From the NCBI GenBank assembly GCA_023374025.1, contig SIJG01000005.1, positions 2,918,427 through 2,982,426 of the forward strand: a stretch of 64,000 nucleotides of DNA, in the 5' to 3' direction. Every line of letters begins with the position of its first letter. Positions within the stretch are counted from its first letter, which is position 1. Shown piece after piece: positions 54,501 to 64,000 of the stretch. The stretch comes from Heterodera schachtii (taxonomy: Eukaryota > Nematoda > Chromadorea > Rhabditida > Heteroderidae). Position numbers and translations under genes: made by a program. The notes under the pieces were generated by a model. That model was given only the letters and a program-made list of their open reading frames with translations, did not search any database and had not been told where the DNA came from.

Positions 54501-56906
54501 CATTATGTCGGTTGATTCTGAAGTTCAAATTCATAAAATTTTAATGAAAAATAATTTATTAATTATAATTGGTATTTACGTAATGTGAAGGCTCTCCACG
54601 GAACGCGAGAAGAGTTCCATTTAACGCCTTCACTTCGGTACAACAAAGAACCTTAAATTGAAGAATTTGATGGGTCAACGCAAATTTATAATAAGTTTAA
54701 CATGCAGATAATAATTTTAATAAAATAACAAAACTAAACAAATGAAAAATTATTTTGCACTAATTGAAAATAATTCAAATTAATCCAAAAAATATTATAT
54801 ATCAAAGGAAATTCTGATAATTAAAGAAAATTCTGATCACTCTTTGACCGGCAACGACCAGAGAAAATTTTAAAATATCATCACTAAAAGAATTTTGATC
54901 ACCTTCAGTTTAATAATTAATTACAATGCTAATCAAAATAATCAAATATCATGAAAAGAACACACCTTTATGCGACGGTGCCGCAAACGATGCGCCGCCC
55001 GCCTCAGCCGCCGCGCAATCGCCAATGTCCGGCACGGGCGCCGTCGTGGACATTGATGGTGGCGCCATGTTGGCACTGGCATTGTTAGCAATGCCACCGT
55101 TGCAAATTGTCATTCCGTCCAATTCGTCGGCAATATTATCGCCCGTCGACAGTCGATGAATTTCAAAAAACACCTGGCCAATTTTTAAGTTTTTTTTTTT
55201 GGCATTTTGTTTCAAATTCACTTGAGCCGACGAAGAATTTGACAAATGCTTTTTGCTTAAATTTTTGGCCACAAATTGGAGCACAACAGCGTGCGATTTT
55301 GAGCGAATTGTGCAGGAAATTAATGCGTCGGCGACTTCAAAGCCCGACTCATCGTTCCTTAAATTGGGCGCTAATGCAAATTAGCGGGTACTGTATCATA
55401 GATGATGCTACGGTAACACACTTAGAGACTTAATAGATATTTATTAAGAAGGTTCTGATCATTTTCGTACATCACTTTTCTCTGAATTTTGCAGCCCGTG
55501 GCGGAGACCAATTCGGAAACGGAGAACACACAGTAGCCCACGCTGAGCACATCCTTGGCGAACAGATCGCAACTGATGGAAGTGATCAGAAATAAGTTGC
55601 TACCCTAATTAAATCTTTGATCAGTTGCAAATTAATATCATCATTTAGCTTAAATTAGCTTCTATTTATCATATATTAAATATCAGTCTATATGTGAATT
55701 TTATATACTTTTAAATTAATTAGCTTAAATGGTTGAAGTTCGATTAATGATTGATATGATTTGGTCATTGTCGGTTTTTATCGTTAATCAGTTTATAATC
55801 TAATTAACATCATCAACAGCTAATTAAAAGAACCAATTAATACACTAATTACGAAGTGATTATTATTTTCCATTGGCCTTACATGTCCAGCCGAATGAAT
55901 TTGGCCGCATTTTCGAGTTGAAATTCCACCGCAAAAACATTGGGCAATTCCGCGCTGGTGCCTTTGCTCAAGAGTTCGCTGGCAGTTGTCTTTACCGGGA
56001 CAATCATTTGCAATTAATTAGATGATACTAATTAATTAATTAATGATTATAATAAACCGACCATTCGCCACGGTCTGAATTGGCAAATTATTTCAAAAAA
56101 ATCATGCCAGTTTAAAACCCGCGATGGTTGTCCGACTCGCTTTCCGAGAAGGCACACGCAATGGAGCCAGAAGCAAGAGCAACGCCAATATTCCTTTTAA
56201 TTGGCAAATTATGGGTAATTAGCATTAGAGCCTGGATCTGAATCAAGGCCTGGCTTTTTTCTGGATATTGTTCCAGGTCCATGCTATTTTCGGGTAACCT
56301 GGATTTTCCTGGGTTTTTGTCCAGAAAATCCAGGCCCAGGCCCAACATGGAATTCAGGTCCAGGCTTTTTTTCAAAATGCCGAGCTCTAATTAGCACTCA
56401 ATTTGATGAAGAAGGCAAACAGACACTAATCACCAAAGACAAAAAAAAACTGCCAAAGAACCTTGTTCGCAAGTTAATCTTTTAAAAAATGATTCTTTGT
56501 TTGGCCATGAAAAAATTTCGAAATATATGGTATTTTTATTTAATCATTTTAATTGATTTAAATTTAAAATTTATGTCAAAAAATGTCCAAATTTTTATTT
56601 TCAATAATTGCATTCTGATGCACCTCAACTGGACGTGAATGTCGACAATTTCCTTCTGTTGCTGACTGCTTTTCTTCGCCTCATCGGCCCTAAATATGTA
56701 TTAATTAATTAATTTTGGGAATTTTTAAAATTTAATTAATTTTTATGTCATAAAATAATTGACATTCAGTTTGGTTATAAATGTTTTCGTTGCAACATTT
56801 AAAATTGGCACCGTTTTGAGCTGCTCTTTTTGGGCGGAAGCAACGGCGGTGCGCGGGTTGACCTGCGCAACTCCAAAATTTGCCGAAGTTTTGCCGGTGG
56901 AATCAT
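51505..56906 (-). CDS. copine (two C2 domains plus vWA-like copine domain)
   Basis: Nineteen exons, all phases consistent (588 residues): 56906-56812, 56689-56624, 56193-56119, 55978-55883, 55572-55476, 55347-54966, 54371-54304, 54191-54153, 54069-54034, 53796-53673, 53622-53539, 53368-53317, 53138-53067, 53010-52978, 52733-52635, 52502-52417, 52183-52035, 51956-51903, 51564-51505. C2A (about 50-145) includes EIVDIHVQLR and DLFAKDVLSVGYCVFSVSEL; C2B begins LISCTIRSKSHAVVLQFVAK. The copine/vWA domain (about 320-585) has PSFLEYISAGASLNLAFAVD with the MIDAS-like DFSRSG, YPAFGFGAKIPP, and VLVIITRGIFDDLKETVQSL. Copines are calcium-dependent phospholipid-binding proteins acting at membranes. The N-terminal two exons are less certain. 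The orthologue among nematode copines is not assigned. Confidence 0.9.
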
Positions 56907-59900
56907 TCCAAAAAAATAAATTAAAATTTGGTGTGATAATATTCAGTAAATAATATTATTGACGCAAGGAAAAATTTCCAAGGCTCGAGAATTAAGATTG
57001 AACAAGATTTGATTTGAATGCGCTAGTCGAGATTCTGAGACTCTCGAATAACCCGGGTAATAACGGCACAGAAACTCAACAACAGGAATGCCCATTAACA
57101 CTTTAAACAGTTCTCTTTCAGCAGGGGATAAAATGTTTATTTTCAAGGATGCCCTTAGGGCACGCTCAAAGACAAACCAATAAAAAGCTTTCGGTTAATT
57201 ATTGTATCTTATTTGGAAAAATAAAATTAAAAAATGAATTTGAATTAAAAGTGATGGTAATATTTCAAAATTTTAAATTTAAATTGACAGTGAAAAAAGT
57301 AAAATTCGTTAAAGAAATGTAAACAAAAAGAAAAAAAAACTTAAAATGGGTAGACTTTTGTCCTCAAAGCGTTGGGTAATTTGAGCACATAAAAGGACAG
57401 AAAAAGGAGCGCACATTTTGTGCCCAATTTTGGTGACACTCTCAAAAATGCCAAAAAATGAAAAAGACGCCGAAAGTGCCGCCCAACGAAAGTGCCGTCG
57501 TGCCAATATTTTTAATATCCATTAAATGTTTGGTGCGCATTGTTTTTGTCATTGAAAATGCAACAGAAAAAATTTGTGGGGCGGTTCGTTTTAAGCAAAT
57601 TGTTTTCGTACTTTTTAGTTCAATAATAAAAAGTGACAAATTTAAATTAATGGTTGGCAGAAAATTGCCCGTAAAATTTTAAATTTGGCACACTTTGTGA
57701 AAAGTGTTAAGTTTTCAGCTCGAGAATCTCGACCATTCTTTATTAGGACATTGAAAATTTGGACTTTTCAATGGGACAAAATGCAAAAATTCTGTTTCTA
57801 GAAAGCATACGAAGGTAATCTTGTGCCTCCCATTTGCCAATTTGAGAAATTTTCGAGACTCTCGAGCATTAGAATTGCTTCGTAACTAATCCGGCACGAC
57901 GATTCGGCAACCCAAAGAAAGTAAGTAAATGTTTTTGACTGCTTTTTAACTCTCGTTTCATGATAAGTTGCACTTTAAGAATGCCGAGAGTTGTCCAAAT
58001 GTTTTCGGTTGGCTCAAAAGTCTCGATCATTTTTAATTGGGTCCCCCGAAACAATTCATTTTTTCGTCGTCGTCGGAGGGTAAAAATGGGCGGCTACGGC
58101 ACAAAAAAAGGAAGAAAAAAAGAGATATGCGAGAGGCGAAGTAGGGCATTGTGTGTGGGGTCAGCAGTTTCTGTGGTGATGCAATAAATGCCATGGCGGG
58201 GGGGGGGGCTATTGGCCCCCGAAGGATTGAATATTTTTGTTGAGGAAATTTTGGACTTGGGGCCGGGGGGGGCGTCTCCTGGGAGTAATCTGCCGATTTG
58301 CCAGGCCCGGCTCCCAAGAGAAGAGTGAAGTGAGAGTATATATTTTGGCCGGACCATTAAAACACACAGCAAAATGTCCGTCCGCCCGGCCGAATGAATG
58401 GGCGGCGAAAAGCGCGCCGAAACAGCCAAAAATAACTTGAAGAAAACTCAAATTGGCATCGGATAAGCGGAAAACGGGGGGATTCCGCCGATCGGATTGG
58501 ACTTTGGCATTCCATGAAATTGTTGGAAATTGGCAATTTTCGCTAAAGGCAGCCTCAGTTCTCCGATAGAAGCTCCTACCAAAGCAGGACACAATAAAAA
58601 TTATGAAGCTTATATCAATTTTCAATGGGATTGAATTTCAAAATTGAATTTTAAAACTTTTAGTTTTGATAAAATTATTTATTTTATTTATTTAAATAAA
58701 ACAACTGATGCTTATGTCTAACTGGAAAAGCCATTTCCGGGATTGAATTTTCGACAATTTGTTAATTCGATTTACGTCTTAAGGATTTGTCTGGCAGTCT
58801 TTAAGCTAATTTGTAAGCTAATTGTTTTCAAATTTCTGTTATGGTTGAACACGAAAGCACAAATAAAATACGGTAAGCCAATTAATGGGACATAATGCCA
58901 AACATTGGAACACTTTAAATATGTACGTAAAATGAACGGAGCAAACAAAAATATCGCATTTCTTTGCCCAAAAATGCGTTAATTCTCCTTTTTTTGGGTT
59001 CAAGTTTCTTCAGCTAAATTGCCAAAAATGTACATGTTACACTAAAATTCTAAACATAAAAATTGCTGCTTTAGCCAAAACCGGAAGATAAATTTAAAAT
59101 TAAAAAATACCGTAACCAAAAATCTATTTTTTCGTAATTCAACAGGTCGGAATTATTCCAAAATGTTCCAATGGGGAGGCATAAAAATAATGGTTGTTTA
59201 ACATTATAAGCTATTTTTGGAAATTGGTGATTAATTTCTGTTCCAAATTCGGTCTGGCCAACGCAGGAAAATGTGCCGACGCCCTCAAAAAATTCAGGCA
59301 ATCAGAAATCGGCATTCCGACGGTTGAAAAATGTGTGAATTCAGAATTTTTTAATGACAATCATTGAATAAAATTTAATATCTTCGCCTCTACTAGAGAC
59401 CGGAAATTTCAAATTTGCGGATCCCGCTGCGGGATTGGAATCCAAAATTTTTTGCGGGACGGGATCCCGCGGGATTAATCCCGCAAATCCCGCAGAGTAC
59501 CAATTGTTCAATTTGATCATATACAAATTTTTTAAAAATCCGGGTTTCTAAAAATAAATTGAAATTTCACGTCACAAAAAGCAAATTTTGAAGACTCAAC
59601 ACACTTTTGCTTTTTTTTACAGGAACCCGTCCCGCAAAAATTATTAGTTCTAATCCCGCAAATTTGGTTTTTTGTGCGGAACCCCGCGGGATTCGTATTG
59701 CATTTTTTGAAAAATCTCAGACAGAATGCAAAATATATTCCGAATAATTTACAACAAATTCAATTTAAGTTAAACATATTTTTATCCAAAATTTATGAAA
59801 ATTTCCCTGCGGCGCCTACGGCAACGTCGGGCTCCTTTGTTCCCAAAAAAGTGTTGTGAAAACAAAATAAATCGTAAATTTTATGGGTTTTGTTAATTGC

Positions 59901-60989
59901 GTTCAAAATTGATGAGATTAATCATATTGATGTTTGTAGCCTTTTACATTGCTTTTGATAAATCACTTATTTTGAAAAAGAAATTAATGGTCCATTAAAT
60001 GCATAAAAAATCCATTTTCATGGGAATTTGAAATTTTTGGCATTCTTCTTTTTAAAATAATTTTCACATTTGTTTTGTAGTCACATTTAACGTTTTTTTG
60101 GGGGTGTGTTTTTGAACTAAATTTTCCGGCACAATTATTAGAAAAGAACTGCCAAATAGGAACTTAATTCCGACAATTTTAATTTAAAAACCTATTCATT
60201 TTGCATTTATTACATATTTATCTTTTAAAAATAAAATATGTTTTATTTTATATTGCACCGTTAATTTTGAAAAGAACAAAAAATGAATGGGAAATGTGTG
60301 CTTGGAAAAATAAGTGAATATGAATTGACCAAATACATATTGTGCTTTTAGGCTAAACGCAAATCAAATTAATTAATGCGCATTTTTGGTGACATGAAAC
60401 AATTTTTGATCAAATTTAAAAGATTATGATCAGCCAAATCCACCAAAATGGATTCTTTTGGCTGTTTTGATCAAAAATTTGACCCAAAAATGCGCAAATA
60501 CAGCGAAAAAATGAAGAAGGTGATCGAAGGTGAGAAAGTGGCTGATCAAATTGGCAAATCACACAGTCGATGAACAACCGAAGCAAGAAGCAAATTATGG
60601 TGGTAGTGATCGATGCGAAACGGAGTGAGCAATTAGCAGCCCATTTTGGGTCAGGCAATGGCCGGATATCCGTCCAACAAATCCAAAGCAGCTAAAATGG
60701 GCAAATTAGCATTGGACGGATTAGTAGGGAATCTGAACGTCATAAGACTCGTCAAGAATTTTGGGGGTTTTTGAGCACGGATTTTCGAAATTGACTGGGA
60801 TTAAGTTAGTCCGAGTCCCAAAAGTTTGTGATCACTCGAAAAAAAACATCGGATTAAAAATGAATAAATCGTAACCCAAGTTACCATCACCCGAGAGTAC
60901 CGTAACTTGCGCAATGCTTTTGTTAGCTTTATAATTATGGACTCAATTACCCGGATTGTAATATGTTTTGTTCGGCAGCATTTGATAGT
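56907..60989. other. non-coding spacer, 4 kb
   Basis: No confident gene. A minus frame at 57869-58090 (with TQLKMIETFEPTENIWTTLG) looks protein-like but has no recognisable family or clear splice partners. 59395-59720 holds repeated GCGGGATT/AATCCCGC words, including CCGCGGGATTAATCCCGC. 59807-59830 is a copy of the GC hairpin. 60418-60490 has an inverted pair of AAATTTTTGATCAAA. 58199-58330 is G-rich. The remainder is AT-rich. Confidence 0.5.
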
Positions 60990-63914
60990 TTAAGGGTGTG
61001 TCCATTGGGGACGAATTGCCGCGCATTGGCACAGAAGAAACCGCAGGGCATTGGAGGGCCAACCTTGGCACAAAAAAAATGGTTTTTTTTCGTAAATTCC
61101 GAGCCCTCCCCCTACCATCGAGGCATTCCGGTCAATGATGAGGGGTCTAAAAGGAGGCAAAAAAGACCAAACATTTTTGGAAAAATGCCAGCAGACCGGT
61201 AAGGCCAACATGCACTTGGCCAATGATTCGGCTGTCCAAGTCCGTCGTCTGTCTGTCATAGTCGATTACCGTAAACTCCAGGTAATGCTTCTCCAGTTGG
61301 TTGGGTGGAATTGAATACTGTAAAAGCGATTTGGAAATTGGGGGATGACCATGGCTGTGCTGTACCTCAACAAGCTGGTCCCAAACTGGATTACAGCTGG
61401 CCGGCACGTATTTAGTACGACGTTTGTTGGACACTCTTAAAAAATGCTTTTGAGTCCACTGCTGGGGGCTACGGTATGATCAAAAACTGTCGGGAGCTAA
61501 AGCCTGATTCGTCTAGGGTCTGGCTTGAAACTAAAATTTCGGAGACCCAAAAAATTTTAACCAAAATTACATATTGTATGTATCAGGAATGTTGAAAGTC
61601 AAATTTTCAAAGACAGAGTCCTGGGATATTTGTATCTACGAAAAACGAGGGGCAAAATTTTACGGGAATGAATTGGATAAAACAGGGCGATTTCGCTGGA
61701 TATGGGACAGCATCGATTGCCCATAATGATATACTGGGACTGAGTTTTCGCTAAGCACTGAATTGTCTCGCATGCTTCTATGAGACAAAATGCCAAGAAA
61801 CAACGCCAAAATTGTTTCACACCACACGCACTTTCGCTCGGGCAACAGATACACTTTGATGAACGGGTTCGGCATCTGTTGGCCACAGGTGGCCAGTCCG
61901 TGGGCAGCGATCAGCCGAATGGTCAGCACCCAACTCGGCCGGTCGTAGGCAATGGCCACCTGCAAATGGCCGGCGGACCTTTGGCGCTGCGCCGGTGGCG
62001 TTAATTGGCCACCGTGCGGCGTTTTGCTGCGGCCACCGCCGCTGCCTCCGGCAAAATCGCGCGGTGGCCAGCAAATCTCTGCCGGTGCCCATTCTGTTGA
62101 GTTTTTATGATTGTTGTTGTTGCCGTTGTTCTGAGGCCGATGGGCCGGAATTGGCGGCGGTTCGTTGGGCGAGTGCCATTTGGCGCCTGCAATTTGTTCG
62201 ATTGAATGGCTATGGTAATTAAGCGGGGCATTTTAGTCCCACAAATAGTCATGATGTTTTTCAGGAAAATGCCATCCACCATAGTTCTTCCAAGAATAAA
62301 TTTGACGGATTGAATTTTTATTTGCCCGAAAATAAAACGAAATTATTGCATTTTTTTAATAAAAAAATTATTAAAAATTATTAAGCATAACAAAACAGTT
62401 TATAAAAATGGAAATTAAATAATATACGAAGCATTTTTAAATATTTCGACTATTTTTGAAAAGGATTAATGAGTAAAATCTTTCAAATCCAAAAAATTGG
62501 TGTTTAAAATAAACTGAATATTTTTGGTCCCACCATTTTTTGTGGAATCGGCAAATGCAATGTTTTTCCGTGTCGACGACGATTGGCGTGGTGCAAATTC
62601 ATCAGCAGTCCCATTGTGTGCCATAATTCCTCCGCCATTTAATTGTTGGCACTCGTCTCCTGCACTTTCATCATGCTCATCATCATCGTCCTCCAATTCG
62701 CCGTTGTCGTGTAAATTTCGACTGAAATTAAACAAAAGTTTAATTTAATTTTAGTTTTGAAAATTATCTAAATTATTTATGAATTGTTTTGTTTGAAACT
62801 TCCGAGTCAATTTTGCCCGGATCAGGACAGCCCAGATTCATACCAATCACCAAAAGATGGTCAGAATTAGTGAATGCCTTCAACAATTAAGAATGACTGA
62901 TCAATGGTTCATTAGGCAACTGATCAAACTCAGTGACCATTGATCAACCTAATTAATTAATTGGTTTTTCAAAGTTCAATAAAAATATACCGAGAGCGCA
63001 CAATCAGCTCAATTTCGCCCAAATTGCTCGCCTGAATCACCCGTTCTACTTCTTCAAACGTTTTTCCGCTCAACAAAACGCCGTTCCATTCGAGAATCTT
63101 TTCAAGGTAAACATTTTCAAAATAATTTTGGCAAAAAATTTTGAACCAATATAAAAAATAAAATATTAAAATGTATATTATTTAAATTTAATTTTTACTT
63201 GGTCTCCTTCTCTTAATTCACCCAACATTTCTTGAGCTTTGCTGCTAAAAATTGGAAATTAAAATATTATTTAAATTAACAAAACAAAAGTAATTAAATA
63301 ATTGATTAAATAAATTTTTATAATTTATTTAATGTTTATTTGATTTACCTGTCAATCTTTGTTATAAAAGCACCTAAACAGCGTAAAATCATTCAAAAAC
63401 ATTAAATTATTTCGAAGAATTGCCAAAATCGTCCGGCGACGTTTTGCCCTTCTCCGTTTTCACTTACCCAAATCGCCGTTTGATAGCTAAATTAGAACAC
63501 AAAAAATATAAATTTAAAATTGCATTCTTTTTGCTTACCTTTTTTCCTCCAACAATTCGAATGCCCAAATCTGAAAATCATAAACCAATTAGACCAATTA
63601 ATTAATTAATTAATTGATTTATTAAATGCCTTTAAAAATGTTTTCATGTTTGTAGTGCCGAGTCAGCAGAATTCGTTTCGTTTCGGCAGATGTGCGATTG
63701 CGCGACCAATTCTCCGGTCGATGGCATTAACCGCGGAGTCTAAAGAAAAGCGATACGCAAAGAATTTTTATAAAAGAAAATAAAAATTTCGAAAAATTTT
63801 ATTATTTCTCACTAAATAATTTTTCCTTTTAAGATTCTCCATTCACCTTAATGTTTGAAGAAGAATGTGCTCTTCTGTTGAGGTTGTTCATCTCCTCATA
63901 AGTCAATGAATTGT
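60990..63914 (-). CDS. RIM/UNC-10 or clarinet-like active-zone protein, 3' part
   Basis: Runs off the right edge. Minus-strand exons: 63914-63847, 63739-63707, 63570-63539, 63486-63468, 63373-63349, 63244-63199, 63097-62991, 62721-62534, 62209-61832, 61435-61366, 61317-61197, 61063-60990. The PDZ domain is built from six small exons: DLGIRIVGGKK, LSNGDLGAFITKID, then AQEMLGELREGDQILEWNG and LLSGKTFEEVERVI. An acidic linker follows. The C2 domain reads HLQVAIAYDRPSWVLTIRL, NPFIKVYLLPERK, NKRRTKYVPASCNPVWDQL and LEFTVIDYDRQTTDLDSRI. PDZ followed by such a C2 is the layout of RIM and clarinet scaffolds, which dock synaptic vesicles. Joins at 62534/62209, 63847/63739 and the short last exon are phase-inconsistent or tentative. 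A second C2 domain was not found. Confidence 0.78.
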
Positions 63915-64000
63915 CTGAATTCATTTTGAGTAATTAATTAATTAATTAATTCTTCCAATTTTTAATTAAATTAAAATTAATATTTAATTGAAATGCCCAA
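63915..64000. other. AT-rich intron sequence at window edge
   Basis: TTAATTAA repeats, probably an intron of the minus-strand RIM-like gene. Confidence 0.4.

Noticed and set aside
58209..58625. 138-residue minus ORF
   Set aside because: No family features, biased composition, overlaps a G-rich run; no splice context.
1..64000. tRNA or rRNA genes
   Set aside because: GTTCGAAT-like words occur, but always inside the TGATCA repeat family, without an A box or cloverleaf; no rRNA segment recognised.

Overview
The window looks like a nematode nuclear genome, possibly a tylenchid (plant-parasitic) species; the exact taxon is a guess. Evidence: animal genes split by many short GT-AG introns (often about 50 nt, with TTTCAG or TTTTAG acceptors), an HNF4-like supplementary nuclear receptor of the type expanded in nematodes, likely trans-splice acceptors just before start codons, TTAGGC-like interstitial motifs, and AT-rich repeat-filled intergenic DNA with long poly-G/poly-C runs. 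All gene models were read by eye from the sequence. For seven genes the intron phases were followed codon by codon.

Layout. 1-15,100 is repeat territory: an hAT-like non-autonomous element with a perfect 8-bp target duplication, GC-rich hairpin repeats, a Ty3/Gypsy LTR retrotransposon (4869-8193) that has lost reverse transcriptase and RNase H, GA-rich satellites, a palindromic MITE-like element and a second hAT-like MITE. 15,122-21,842 (+) is a 12-exon nuclear receptor of about 1121 residues. 22,100-28,200 is a graveyard of DNA transposons (Merlin/IS1595-like, MULE), a NADAR-domain pseudogene and several foldback elements, one of them nested inside the MULE transposase. 28,235-28,588 (-) is a small unrecognised two-exon gene that shares a short divergent promoter with ndc-80 (28,893-31,627, +). 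Next come a kinesin-2 KIF3A/klp-20 gene (32,743-38,105, +) and mannose-6-phosphate isomerase (38,286-41,096, +), the last two only 180 bp apart. A ZCCHC24-like zinc-finger gene (42,939-46,798, +) follows. 46,800-51,500 is mostly non-coding. On the minus strand lie a complete 19-exon copine (56,906-51,505) and the 3' part of a RIM/UNC-10 or clarinet-like active-zone gene with PDZ and C2 domains (about 63,914-60,990, running off the right edge).

How they work together. NDC80 (kinetochore-microtubule coupling) and kinesin-2 (ciliary transport) are both microtubule proteins, but the same-strand run ndc-80/klp-20/mpi is better explained by a possible nematode operon than by shared function. Copine and the RIM-like protein are both C2-domain membrane proteins. 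The most unusual content is the repeat fraction: two dispersed families (a foldback family carrying a TGATCA core, and a GC-rich hairpin family with a compensatory change), a retrotransposon leader built of alternating small palindromes, and MITEs with perfect target duplications sitting in introns.
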